A stretch of DNA of 50,618 bases from Aureimonas pseudogalii (lineage in GTDB: Bacteria > Pseudomonadota > Alphaproteobacteria > Rhizobiales > Rhizobiaceae): NCBI RefSeq assembly GCF_014196835.1, contig NZ_JACIEK010000020.1, forward strand, positions 1 to 50,618. Direction: 5' to 3'. The notes under the pieces are model-generated. The model was not told where the DNA came from. It searched no databases and saw only the letters and a program-made list of their open reading frames with translations. Shown one piece after another: positions 42,715 to 50,618 of this stretch (the stretch's first letter is position 1; every line of letters begins with the position of its first letter). A program made the translations under genes and the position numbers.

Positions 42715-45678
42715 CTAGCCGCCGCCGCCCGGCGAGAGGGAGGACGGCGGCAGGGCGCTCGCGGTTCCCCCGAACACCCCGGTGGCCGACCAGTTGCCGC
42801 TCTCCCGCCAGTCGAAACTGCCGATCACGCCCGCGGCGACGCCGCCTCCCGGCAACGAAGCCGGACCATTGACGAAAGCACCGTCGACCCGCAGAGAACC
42901 GGCTTCGCTCTGGGTGAAGCGCGCCGGATCCGTGGAACCGGTGCTTCCGGTCCCTGTGAGCGACGCCGCCTGCGTGCGGCCGTCGAACCCCGAGATCGTC
43001 AGGTTGCCGGTGCGGCTGCCGAAGTTCCAGCCCATGTCGAGGGTTCCGCGTGCGAGATAGGCATCGCTGCCGTTGCGCACCGTACCGATCGCGCCGCCGG
43101 CATAGGTCGCGGTGACGAGGCTCGTCGGCGTCCCCGCCCCCGGCGGTCCGGCCGTCGCGATCTGTCCGTATGTGGCGATATCGCCCGCCACCCAGGAGCC
43201 CAGGTGAACGGCGACGCCGCTCTGCGCCGTCGCGCCGTCGCCCAACGCCACCGCCCCGTCGGCACGCGTGCCCCACCAGCCCCATTCGATGAAGTCGCAC
43301 GCCGAGCAGAGGGCGAAGCCGGACACCTCCGCAACCCGCCCGGACACCATGTAGCTGCCGACGTCGCCGGCCGGCGTCAGGCTTCCCCTCGCCGTGGTCG
43401 CCGTCACGCCGCCGGTGGTCGCCACGGCCGCGTATTGCCGATCTCCCACGTAGGCGGACGGCCCGTTGGCGCCGCCGACGCCGACGGCGAGCGTGGACGT
43501 GCCGTCTGACCCCTCGACACGGGCGGACCGGAAGGTACCTTCCGCGCCGTTGACACCGGGCGAAAGACCGATGCGCGTCGAAGCCGGGTCCTTCCCGCGC
43601 AGCAGGGTTCGAACCGCCCCGCCGGACGTCTCGAAGGACTGGGACAGCGCGGCGTTGAAGCCCTGCAACAATCCTGCGCGCCGGGTGCCGACCGGGGCCT
43701 CGCTCTGGAGCGAGGCGACATGGGTGCGCGAGAACGCGGTGTCGGTCGGACTGTTCGACAGCGAACGGTCGGTGAGCGAACGGTCGGCTCCGGGCGTGCC
43801 CGACAGGACGAGGTACTCGCCGTCGCTTCCAAAGAAGCCGGCGCCCTGCGGTCCCGCGAGTGTGGCGATGGTTCCCAGATAGGTCGCGGCGGGAACGTCG
43901 CCGAAGGCGGACGCTGCGCCCCCGCGCCGAACCGCCTCGATCCCGCTTCCGGAAACAGCACCGACGACGACATTGACGGCGCTGCGCTGGTTCCCTCCGG
44001 TCCCATTGATGCCGAGCGTCGTCTGCAGCGCTCTCGCCTGCGACGCGGTGCCGGCGCCTTCGACGACGAGAAGATCGGATCGCAACGTCGTCGAACTCGG
44101 CAGGCCGGATGTCGCAAGCGAACTGAAGGGGATCGCGTTTGTCCTGTCGAAGGCCCAGGGGTCGGCTTGCACGGCGTAGCGCCGAACCGCCATGCCGCTG
44201 AGGGCCGTCTCCACATTCGTCTCCTGCCCGGTGACGCCATAGAAGGCCCGGCTCGGAAGGGACGAAGCCTCCTGGGTGGCGAGGAGATAGGCGCGGAACT
44301 CCTCGCGTCCCACGAAGACGGTTCCGTCCAGCGGCTGTCCGTCGAAAGTGGCGGATGAAGGAAACGCCAGGATCTCCTGCCGTTGCAGAGGCGCCGCGCC
44401 GCTGCCGACCGGCGGGCTCTCGAACGCCGGCACGTCGAACGCCAGGCCGCCGACCGTTCCGGTGACGCGGCCGGAGGCGGTGCGCACGTCGGCGCCGGCT
44501 CGACCGGCATCGAGGCGAAAGGTTCGGGAATAATTGCCGACGACGCCGGCGGAATTTGCGCCGTAGATCTGCAATGCGTCACCGGGCTCGGGTTGTGCAG
44601 GCGGTTGCGGCGCAGGGCCCGGACCCGGATCGGCGGGGGGCTGGGCGGGCGTCTCGACGGGTGGCTGCGGCTGGATCGGCGGCTCCGGCTCGGCGGGCGG
44701 TTGCGGCTCGGGGGTGGCCGGTGGCTGCGGCTCGGGCTGGCTCGGCGGCGCGGGCTGCGAGGGCACGGTCGGCTGCGGCTCGGGGGTGGCCGGCGGCTGC
44801 GGCTGCGGCTCGGGCTGAGGCGGCTGGGGTGACGGCGGCGTGGCCTGCGCGATCTCGTAGCGGATCGTGTCGAGCGCGGCGAGGACGACGACGTCCTGGT
44901 CGGCCGACACGGGATCGACCGGACGGGGCGTCGGGATCGGCGGGGCGATCACCGCGATGCGCTCGGCGGAGTTGGCCTGCGGCACCGGGCTCTGCGCCAC
45001 CGTGCGATCGACCGGCACGTTGGGCGAGCCGCCGCTGCGGCCCGGCTTGCCCGCGAGCGCCGCCTGGATCTCGTTGGCGGTGCCGGGCGGCGTTCGTGCG
45101 GTGGTGGTGGTGCCGTCGCGCGCCACCGTGATCGTGTAGCCGGGACGGTAGACGCGCTCGGTCCGCCCGTTCGGCCGCTCGAGCGTGATCTCGTCGCCGA
45201 ACACCATGGAGAAGGTCGCCGCCGGTCCGGTGCCGCCGGGGCGGATCGCGATGTCCGCCACCGCGCCGCGAATGCCGACGGTCCCCACCGGCGTATCGAT
45301 CGCGACGCCCCCGGCCGTCTTCGAGGTTCTGCCGCCCACGAAGCGGAACACGCCGCGCGACAGGGTGGCGGCGACCTGCGCCGAACCCGCCTGCGGATCG
45401 TAGACGAACCGGTCGATCGTCAGCGCCGAGTTCGGCCCGACCGTGAAGGCCGTGCCGTCCGCGAGGAGGATCTGCACGAGGCCGTCGCCGCTCGTGTCGA
45501 TCCGCTCGTTCTGGATGATGTTGTCGCCGATGGCGATCGTGCGCACCGCACGCCCGGGCGGCGTTCCGGTGGCCGACTGGTTCACCGCCGCGGTGACGCC
45601 GGCGGTCTGCGCGAGCGCGCCCCCCGCCATCAGGGGAACGAGGCAGGCGGCCGACAGGAGAGCGGTCTTTCCAGGCAT
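42715..45678 (-). CDS. Secreted FecR-domain protein with Pro-rich linker and TbpB-like C-terminus
   Basis: A 987-residue protein with a cleavable signal peptide (cleavage near ALA-Q, no lipobox Cys). The FecR domain is at about 40-200 (IQNERIDTSGDGLVQILLADGTAFTVGPNS, VGTVGIRGAVADI). Residues about 276-363 are a Pro/Gln/Glu-rich linker. The remainder is Gly/Ser/Thr-rich; its last 200 residues (GAVIGSFDWRESGNWSATGVFGGT-like pattern) resemble the beta-barrel lobe of TbpB and other Slam clients. AGGAAA lies 6 bp before the ATG. The Slam-like gene is 9 bp upstream, so a client-exporter pair is likely. FecR with CHASE2-cyclase is a recurrent bacterial pairing. Confidence 0.8.
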   Translation of the reverse strand: MPGKTALLSAACLVPLMAGGALAQTAGVTAAVNQSATGTPPGRAVRTIAIGDNIIQNERIDTSGDGLVQILLADGTAFTVGPNSALTIDRFVYDPQAGSAQVAATLSRGVFRFVGGRTSKTAGGVAIDTPVGTVGIRGAVADIAIRPGGTGPAATFSMVFGDEITLERPNGRTERVYRPGYTITVARDGTTTTARTPPGTANEIQAALAGKPGRSGGSPNVPVDRTVAQSPVPQANSAERIAVIAPPIPTPRPVDPVSADQDVVVLAALDTIRYEIAQATPPSPQPPQPEPQPQPPATPEPQPTVPSQPAPPSQPEPQPPATPEPQPPAEPEPPIQPQPPVETPAQPPADPGPGPAPQPPAQPEPGDALQIYGANSAGVVGNYSRTFRLDAGRAGADVRTASGRVTGTVGGLAFDVPAFESPPVGSGAAPLQRQEILAFPSSATFDGQPLDGTVFVGREEFRAYLLATQEASSLPSRAFYGVTGQETNVETALSGMAVRRYAVQADPWAFDRTNAIPFSSLATSGLPSSTTLRSDLLVVEGAGTASQARALQTTLGINGTGGNQRSAVNVVVGAVSGSGIEAVRRGGAASAFGDVPAATYLGTIATLAGPQGAGFFGSDGEYLVLSGTPGADRSLTDRSLSNSPTDTAFSRTHVASLQSEAPVGTRRAGLLQGFNAALSQSFETSGGAVRTLLRGKDPASTRIGLSPGVNGAEGTFRSARVEGSDGTSTLAVGVGGANGPSAYVGDRQYAAVATTGGVTATTARGSLTPAGDVGSYMVSGRVAEVSGFALCSACDFIEWGWWGTRADGAVALGDGATAQSGVAVHLGSWVAGDIATYGQIATAGPPGAGTPTSLVTATYAGGAIGTVRNGSDAYLARGTLDMGWNFGSRTGNLTISGFDGRTQAASLTGTGSTGSTDPARFTQSEAGSLRVDGAFVNGPASLPGGGVAAGVIGSFDWRESGNWSATGVFGGTASALPPSSLSPGGGG

Positions 45679-45687
45679 GGCGGTTTC

Positions 45688-47124
45688 CTAGAAGCGTCGC
45701 ATGACGCCGAGCGAGGCGCTGACGTTGGAAAAGGATCGCAGGTCGTAGTTCGACGACAGGTCCCGATAGCCGACGATCGACTGGATCGACCAACGGTCGT
45801 TCACGGGAACCGAGAGGGCGGCCTGGGCGAAGAATTCGTCGTCGCGCTCGGACCGAACGCGGTCGATGATCGGATCGGGATCGTCGTAGCACCGATGGGC
45901 GTAGCCGCCCGACAGCGTCGCCGACCAGGGGGCTTCGGTCCACGCGAAGGAGGGAACGAAGGTCTTCGTGACGCCGAGGGTCGCGCCGCCCTCCCACAGG
46001 CTGAGGAAGTCTGCGTCGGCGTCGCGCCGCTCGCCGCTGCCGATCGCGAACACCGACAGCGTGTCCGACAGGCGGTGCTCGAGGAGCCCGCTGAGGCTGT
46101 AGCGGTCGCCGGTGCGGCTGGAGGCGGTGGGGCGCAGAGCCGAGTCGCGAAACTCCTCGCGCCGGTATTCGGCGCGCAGGAGCCCTTGCGTCGCGGGATC
46201 GAAGGTCTTGGCGAGGCTGGTGCCGACACCGCCCGAGACGAGATAGGGATCGGCGTCCAGCATCACGCCGCCGAGAATGGCGTAGACCCCGAGATAGGTG
46301 CCCTCGAACCGCCAGCGTCGCAGGTCGAACACCGGCCCGGCCGTCACCTCGCCGAGGATCGTGTCGAGCTCGCGGCGTTCGGCGTAGAGAGCGCCGTAGG
46401 ACTGCAGATTGACCTCGAACCGGTCGCCCTGCCCCGGCAGTGCGTGGACGTAGCGCAGAGTGCCCGACGCGAAGCCGTTCACGTCGGCCGAACGGATCGC
46501 GGCGTCGCCGAGCAGGAAGTCGATGCCGTTGAGATTGACGGTTCGCGACTCGGGGGCGGCGTTCGCGTTGGACTGGTATCGCCCGCCGAGCAGCACCGCG
46601 CCGCTCAGCGACTGCAGGCTCGAACGATCCTCGACCGCCGCGAGGAACGGGCGCACGCGCTCGCGAACCTCGTCCGGGGTTTCCGGCGAGCTCAACGCGC
46701 CCTCGAGATAAGTGCGCGCCGTGTCGTAGGCGCCGAGTCGGAAGTAGAGGACGCCGAGTTCGAGCTGGAGCCTCGGCAACCCCGGCGCGAAGATCAGCAT
46801 GCGCTCCAGCGTCGCGATCGCCCCTTCGAGGTCGCCGGCCTCGGCGGAGAGAGCGGCATAGCGGAACGCGGCGTCGAGATCCGAAGGATCCGCGAGCATC
46901 TGCGCGAACAGCGCCTGACGCTGCGCCGCGATCCCGGGCAACCGGTCCGCGGACGCCCGTGGCGCGACGTTGACGGAGGAGGCGGACTGGGCAGACGCCG
47001 CTCCGGGCCCGAACGGCAGTGCGGTCGATGCCAGCAGCGCGACCAGCGCGGCCGCCCCGTTTCGCCTCCCCACGGGCCAACGGCATGACGAGCTGCGGGA
47101 CACGCGGCTCCTGGTCCTCACCAT
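45688..47124 (-). CDS. Slam-like outer-membrane protein (TPR plus beta-barrel)
   Basis: A 478-residue protein with a signal peptide (hydrophobic 24-36, cleavage near ASA at 45). TPR-like helices at about 80-150 (AAFRYAALSAEAGDLEGAI, LELGVLYFRLGAYDTARTYL) precede alternating beta strands to the end. The last residue is Phe (SLGVMRRF), the usual outer-membrane barrel signal. This two-part layout is that of Slam, the surface lipoprotein assembly modulator, which moves TbpB-like clients across the outer membrane. The adjacent FecR/TbpB-like protein supports this. It heads the operon that includes the cyclase. A non-Slam porin of unknown function is the alternative. Confidence 0.75.
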   Translation of the reverse strand: MVRTRSRVSRSSSCRWPVGRRNGAAALVALLASTALPFGPGAASAQSASSVNVAPRASADRLPGIAAQRQALFAQMLADPSDLDAAFRYAALSAEAGDLEGAIATLERMLIFAPGLPRLQLELGVLYFRLGAYDTARTYLEGALSSPETPDEVRERVRPFLAAVEDRSSLQSLSGAVLLGGRYQSNANAAPESRTVNLNGIDFLLGDAAIRSADVNGFASGTLRYVHALPGQGDRFEVNLQSYGALYAERRELDTILGEVTAGPVFDLRRWRFEGTYLGVYAILGGVMLDADPYLVSGGVGTSLAKTFDPATQGLLRAEYRREEFRDSALRPTASSRTGDRYSLSGLLEHRLSDTLSVFAIGSGERRDADADFLSLWEGGATLGVTKTFVPSFAWTEAPWSATLSGGYAHRCYDDPDPIIDRVRSERDDEFFAQAALSVPVNDRWSIQSIVGYRDLSSNYDLRSFSNVSASLGVMRRF

Positions 47125-47352
47125 CGAACTCGAACTCCAGACTACCCCGACGAACCCTGGCTCACGCCCGGCTTGACCTTAGCATGCGGGAATCGTACCG
47201 GGATGGCGTCATCGTGTCGTTACCACCACAATCGGACCGCAAACGATGCGGGCGCGGGACACGCTGCATCGCCTGTGCTGCATTCGAGAGTTCGGTCGGC
47301 ACTCGCCGCTCGGCCCTCGGCTTCCGAACCGATGGAAGGCTCCCGAGCCCGT
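47125..47352. promoter_or_regulatory. Divergent region between Slam operon and cNMP-phosphatase gene
   Basis: A 228-bp gap between oppositely oriented genes, so it should hold both promoters. No clear consensus or operator palindrome was recognised. Shared control of the cyclase operon and the cyclic-nucleotide phosphatase is plausible from this layout. Confidence 0.4.
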
Positions 47353-48711
47353 ATGAGCGTCCCCTCGTCCAACCTCCACCAGCTCCGCTCGCATCCCGCC
47401 TTCGCCTCGGTCGACGAGGATGCGCTCGACAGGCTGCGCGAACGGGGGACGGCCTTCGAGTTCGGCGCCTGTCACGTTCTTCTGGCCGAGGGAGAAGCAA
47501 GCGACAGCGCGCTGTTTCTCCTCAGCGGACGCGTCGTGGTCGAGGTCCAGACGAACCAGGGCTCGGTGGAACTCGCCCGCATCGACGCCCCGGCCCTCCT
47601 TGGAGAGATCGGCGTGTTCGCCGACGTCTCGCGCACGGCGACGGTGCGGTCCCTTTCGGCCGGCGAGGCGCTGCGCCTGCCTCGCGAAGCGCTGGACGAG
47701 ACGGGGCGCTCGCATCCCGACCTCCTGCGCTATGCGATCGAGCAGCTGGGACGACGTCTGCGCGCTTTCAACCAGGCCATCGGAACCTACACGAACGCCC
47801 TCGCCGCGCTGGAAAGTGCTGGCGAGGACGCAGGGATCCTCGACGACCTTCTCAGCCCGCCGGCGGAGCTGACCAACTTCGCTCTGACGTTCCGAAAGCT
47901 CGCCGCACAGATCACGCAAGGGCGCGCGCGGCGCCGCGAGATGGCGAACGCGGCCGCCATCCAGCGCTCGATGCTGCCGCAGGGCCCCTTCCTGCCCGGC
48001 GAGCCCCGGATCGCCATCGAGGCCGCATTCCGGCCGGCCTCCGACATCGGCGGCGATTTCTTCGACGTGTTCCGGATCGACGAAGGCCACGTCGCCTTCA
48101 CGGTCGGCGACGTCTCCGGCAAGGGCATTCCCGCTTCGCTGTTCATGGCCATGTGCCAGACGATGATGCGCCATGCCGTGCGCGAGACCGGCGACATGGC
48201 GCTGGCCGCGGCGCGCACCAGCGACCTTCTCGATGCCGACAACGAACAGTCGATGTTCGCGACCTTCTTCGGCGGCGTGCTCGACCTCGAGACGGGCGAT
48301 CTCGCCTTCGTCAATTGCGGCCACAATCCACCGTTCCTGCGGCGGGCCGACGGCTCCACGGAGCGCCTCGGCCAGGAGCTGCCGAACCCCCCGCTGGCGA
48401 CCTTCAGCCCCGCGTCGTTCACGGCGCGGACGGCGCGGCTGGGTCCGGGCGATCGTCTCGTCGCCTATACCGACGGCATGACGGAGGCTCCGGACCCCAC
48501 GGGCGAGGAGTTCGGCGAGGAGCGTCTAGCGGCGCTACTCGCCGAGACGGCCGGCCAGCCGGGTGCGGAAGTCGCGGCCCTGCTGATCGAAGCGGTGGAC
48601 GCCTTCGTGGGAGACGCGCCGCAGTTCGACGACCTCACCTGCCTCTTGGTGGACTTCCGGCCGAACGCAAGTGGCAGCGCCCCGGCGGAACGCGGTGGTT
48701 CGAGCGCATGA
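47353..48711 (+). CDS. Cyclic-nucleotide-binding SpoIIE/PP2C phosphatase
   Basis: 452 residues from ATG 47353 (the open frame extends upstream; ATG 47332 is an alternative). Residues about 10-125 form a CRP-type cyclic-nucleotide fold with the phosphate-binding loop LGEIGVFADVSRTATVRS (Glu and Arg present). A helical linker leads to a SpoIIE domain with intact ligands: GGD D235, GDVSGKG D253, YTDG D374 and FDDLT. It is cytoplasmic, with no membrane segment. It should be a STAS phosphatase switched by cAMP or cGMP, and a class III cyclase is encoded in the divergent operon. Its STAS substrate is not local; the protein at 12623 is a candidate. Confidence 0.88.
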   Translation: MSVPSSNLHQLRSHPAFASVDEDALDRLRERGTAFEFGACHVLLAEGEASDSALFLLSGRVVVEVQTNQGSVELARIDAPALLGEIGVFADVSRTATVRSLSAGEALRLPREALDETGRSHPDLLRYAIEQLGRRLRAFNQAIGTYTNALAALESAGEDAGILDDLLSPPAELTNFALTFRKLAAQITQGRARRREMANAAAIQRSMLPQGPFLPGEPRIAIEAAFRPASDIGGDFFDVFRIDEGHVAFTVGDVSGKGIPASLFMAMCQTMMRHAVRETGDMALAAARTSDLLDADNEQSMFATFFGGVLDLETGDLAFVNCGHNPPFLRRADGSTERLGQELPNPPLATFSPASFTARTARLGPGDRLVAYTDGMTEAPDPTGEEFGEERLAALLAETAGQPGAEVAALLIEAVDAFVGDAPQFDDLTCLLVDFRPNASGSAPAERGGSSA

Positions 48712-48798
48712 CGGCTCGCCCTGCAGAGAGATCGCCGAGCCCGACGAGACACGTCTGGAACGTTTGCCCCCGCGCCTCCCGCTGGATATGACGCCGAC

Positions 48799-49998
48799 AT
48801 GACCCGACCCCGCCGTGCCCTTCTCGCATGGGAGTTCGGTGCCGGGCGCACGCATGTTCTGCAGATCCTGGGATTGGCGCGGCATCTGCGCGAGGCCGGG
48901 GTCGAATGCCTCGCCGCGCTCTACGAGCCCTCCCTGCGCGACGAGTTCGCCGCGATCGGCGTGCCGGTCATTCAGACCTATGTCTGGCCGGGTCGGCGAC
49001 GCCTCGCGGCCGGCTGGCACGAGGGCGAAGTCCGGGCCTTCGGCGATGTCCTCGTTCATCTCGGCATGACGTTTCCCGGTGCGCTCGGCGCCGCGCTGAC
49101 CCATTACGACGGCGTTTTCGCATTGTTCCAGCCGGACGTGGTTCTCGGCGACAACGCGCCCGGGGCGCTCCTGGCGGCGCGCGGCCGGGTGCCGGCCATC
49201 GCCTTCGGCACCAACGCGACGCTTCCCCCCGTCCGGGACGGGCGGTTCGCGCTGCGCCCCGACACACAGGCCGAGGCGGCGATGTTCGACGAGCGCGACA
49301 TCCGCGACGCGCTGAACGTCGAACTCGGCGCGGCCGGGCGCCCATGCCTGTCCGAACTCACCGACCTTCTGCCGGCAGGTTCGATCTATCCCTTCGGTCC
49401 GCCCGCCTTCGACACCTATGCCGCTCAGCGCGAGACGCCGGCCTTGCCGCCCTATCTCGCCGGGTTCGAAAGGCCGACGCGCTACGAACGCGGCGAGGGC
49501 GTCTTCGCTTATCTCCACGGCTTCGTGCAGGGAGCCAGCGCCATCCTCGACGGACTGAGCGATGCGCAGCGCGCGACGACGCTCTACCTTCCCGGTCTCA
49601 TGCCGGCCGTCCGCGAGCGGCTCGGCCCGGCCATTCGCGTGTCGGACCGAGCGTTGCCGCAGGCATGGATCCTCAGCGGTCCGCGCTGCGTCCTGCATCA
49701 TGGTGGCCTGCAGCTCACCACGGCCTGCCTCGCGGCCGGGCGGCCGCAGGTCATCCTGGCCAAGGAACTCGACAACGAGATCGCCGGGCGCTTCGTTGGG
49801 GAGCGCGGCCTCGGCTTCGCCTGCCACGTGACGCAGGCCGACGCAGCCTTCGTGCGCGAGGCGGTGCGTGCAGCCCACGACGACGACTTGCTCGCCGCTC
49901 GCTGCCGCGAGGCCGCAGCCGAGTTCCTCGTCTGGACGAGGCCGGACCCGACACGCATCGTCGCTGATGCGGCACGACGGCTGCTCCAACGGCCTTGA
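48799..49998 (+). CDS. GT-B glycosyltransferase (GT1/UGT-like)
   Basis: A 399-residue protein. The start ALLAWEFGAGRTHVLQILGLARHLREAG and FQPDVVLGDNAPGALLAARGRVPAIAFG match the acceptor lobe of GT1-like enzymes. The C-terminal CVLHHGGLQLTTACLAAGRPQVILAKELDNEIAGRFV is the donor-site signature (HGG, acidic D-N). It transfers a sugar from a nucleotide sugar to an unknown acceptor. It has no membrane segment. It is 87 bp downstream of the phosphatase, possibly co-transcribed. There is no partner biosynthesis gene nearby. The 262 bp after it (49999-50260) hold no gene. Confidence 0.8.
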   Translation: MTRPRRALLAWEFGAGRTHVLQILGLARHLREAGVECLAALYEPSLRDEFAAIGVPVIQTYVWPGRRRLAAGWHEGEVRAFGDVLVHLGMTFPGALGAALTHYDGVFALFQPDVVLGDNAPGALLAARGRVPAIAFGTNATLPPVRDGRFALRPDTQAEAAMFDERDIRDALNVELGAAGRPCLSELTDLLPAGSIYPFGPPAFDTYAAQRETPALPPYLAGFERPTRYERGEGVFAYLHGFVQGASAILDGLSDAQRATTLYLPGLMPAVRERLGPAIRVSDRALPQAWILSGPRCVLHHGGLQLTTACLAAGRPQVILAKELDNEIAGRFVGERGLGFACHVTQADAAFVREAVRAAHDDDLLAARCREAAAEFLVWTRPDPTRIVADAARRLLQRP

Positions 49999-50260
49999 AG
50001 CGTTTCCGGACCGGGTGGGATCAGGCGCAGTATGGTGGTTCGATTTTTGGATCGGTACCGGGAGCTGGCGATCATCGCTCGGTCGGTATCGGGGCACGGC
50101 AAAGGTCCGACGACGCTCACCCGCATGTCATATTGCGCGAGCGTCAGATGGCAGGAATCTCGCCGCATTCCCTTTGGCGCATGGGGTGGCTCAGGTCGGC
50201 GACCCGGCGACCCGGCGGGTCGTGGGCGGCACTGTCTACGTGATCCGCAACGCGTTGCAG

Positions 50261-50274
50261 GGCTCCGTTGCGAA
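50261..50274 (-). repeat. Terminal inverted repeat of IS6-like element remnant
   Basis: GGCTCCGTTGCGAA resembles the GGCTCTGTTGCAAA end common in IS6/IS26-family elements. It lies 40 bp past the stop of a transposase fragment on the minus strand, the expected distance, which marks the outer end of that element. Confidence 0.6.
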
Positions 50275-50313
50275 TAGCCGATCCGGCCGCGCTGATCCAG
50301 TTCCATTCCAATT

Positions 50314-50524
50314 TCAGGCGACGGGCATCTGGAACAGCCGTCCGATGAAGCGGGCCTCCGATCCGCCGGTCAGGCTGTCGACCATAAAGCGGAACCGGCC
50401 CTTCCGGAACATCCGCATCGTCTCGAAGCGGCGAATGGCATTGCGAGCCGTCTTCTGTGACTGATGTCTGGGGCGAAGTGCCGGGCCTTTGAACGCCAAA
50501 CTCAGGTCCAAGCCCCCGCCATCC
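50314..50524 (-). pseudogene. IS6-family transposase remnant, C-terminal part
   Basis: On the minus strand, about 45 residues end TARNAIRRFETMRMFRKG, then RFRF, a linker and RFIGRLFQMPVA before the stop at 50314. This is the C-terminal pattern of IS6/IS240-type transposases (R-x-x-I-x-G-x-E-x-MHM-x-RKGQ ... FI-x-x-LFG-x-x-A). Upstream the fragment stops at the IS3 left end (50525), so the catalytic DDE core is absent here. Its terminal repeat at 50261 is intact. Confidence 0.65.
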
Positions 50525-50549
50525 TGGACTTGCCCCGGGAAAGTGGAGA
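50525..50549 (+). repeat. Left terminal inverted repeat of IS3-family element
   Basis: These 25 bp begin with TG and match the reverse complement of 71-95 at 24 of 25 positions. They precede the OrfA start by 28 bp, as in IS3-family elements. This copy has the same orientation as the one at the left edge. Confidence 0.8.
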
Positions 50550-50577
50550 GCTCTTCTGAAGGAAAGAGGAGCATTTC

Positions 50578-50618
50578 ATGGGCAAGCCGCAGCGCCGGTT
50601 CGGGAAGGAGTTTGAAGC
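50578..50618 (+). CDS. IS3-family transposase OrfA, N-terminal start (cut by window edge)
   Basis: ATG 50578 gives MGKPQRRFGKEFEA, the usual OrfA start (M-x-KPRRRF-x-x-EFK). An AGGAAAGAGGAG ribosome-binding site lies 7 bp upstream. The rest lies beyond the window. Confidence 0.75.
   Translation, partial: MGKPQRRFGKEFE

Noticed and set aside
44585-44850. GC-rich repetitive tract as a mobile or satellite repeat
   Set aside because: It is in frame and encodes the Pro/Gln-rich linker of the FecR protein.
1-50618. tRNA, rRNA, CRISPR array or tRNA-type attachment site
   Set aside because: None was recognised on either strand by eye; a covariance-model scan would be needed to exclude small RNAs.

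Overview
The window is high-GC proteobacterial DNA whose gene families fit an alphaproteobacterium, most likely Hyphomicrobiales. Pointers are two TssC paralogues in tandem (as in Agrobacterium), a DUF6931-like protein after VgrG, a TssL with an OmpA tail, and CHASE2/FecR signalling genes. No rRNA, tRNA or housekeeping gene that would fix the genus was seen. Coding density is high, with many 1-4 bp start/stop overlaps.

Edges: both ends run about 95 bp into copies of the same IS3-family element in the same orientation (right end at 1-95, left end from 50525). Next to them lie fragments of an IS5-like transposase (102-200) and an IS6-like element (50261-50524). The accessory block is therefore bracketed by nested insertion sequences, and the near-equal overhangs suggest an assembly break at a repeat.

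290-28937 is a complete type VI secretion system (T6SS) with all thirteen core genes. A minus-strand operon reads, from its promoter, HATPase/dead-phosphatase fusion, PAAR, zinc-ribbon methyltransferase, FHA protein, tssJ, tssK, tssL, a second short TssM-like protein, and tssM. Divergently, a STAS-domain gene is followed by clpV, hcp, vgrG, DUF6931-like, tssA, tssB, tssC, a second tssC, tssE, tssF, tssG and a second methyltransferase.

28927-37510 is a regulatory and sensory block: a small Hanks-type kinase, a broken receiver, a membrane SpoIIE/PP2C phosphatase with a periplasmic sensor, an orphan solute-binding protein, and, convergently, a GCS2-type ligase and an MFS transporter with an N-terminal sensor extension.

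37511-40427 is sparse: about 1 kb without a convincing gene, an unrecognised 214-residue protein and an AraC regulator.

40428-49998 holds a second signalling locus: a Slam-like outer-membrane protein, its likely client (FecR domain, Pro-rich linker, TbpB-like C-terminus) and a CHASE2 class III cyclase, divergent from a cyclic-nucleotide-binding SpoIIE phosphatase and a GT-B glycosyltransferase.

Inferred logic: the window holds the parts of a partner-switching circuit (RsbW-like kinase, STAS antagonist, two active SpoIIE phosphatases, one dead phosphatase domain) built into a T6SS that also carries the Thr-kinase/FHA/TssL post-translational switch. A surface protein feeding a cyclase and a cyclic-nucleotide phosphatase may be an outside-to-inside input to the same circuit. 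The parts are read from sequence; the wiring is inference.
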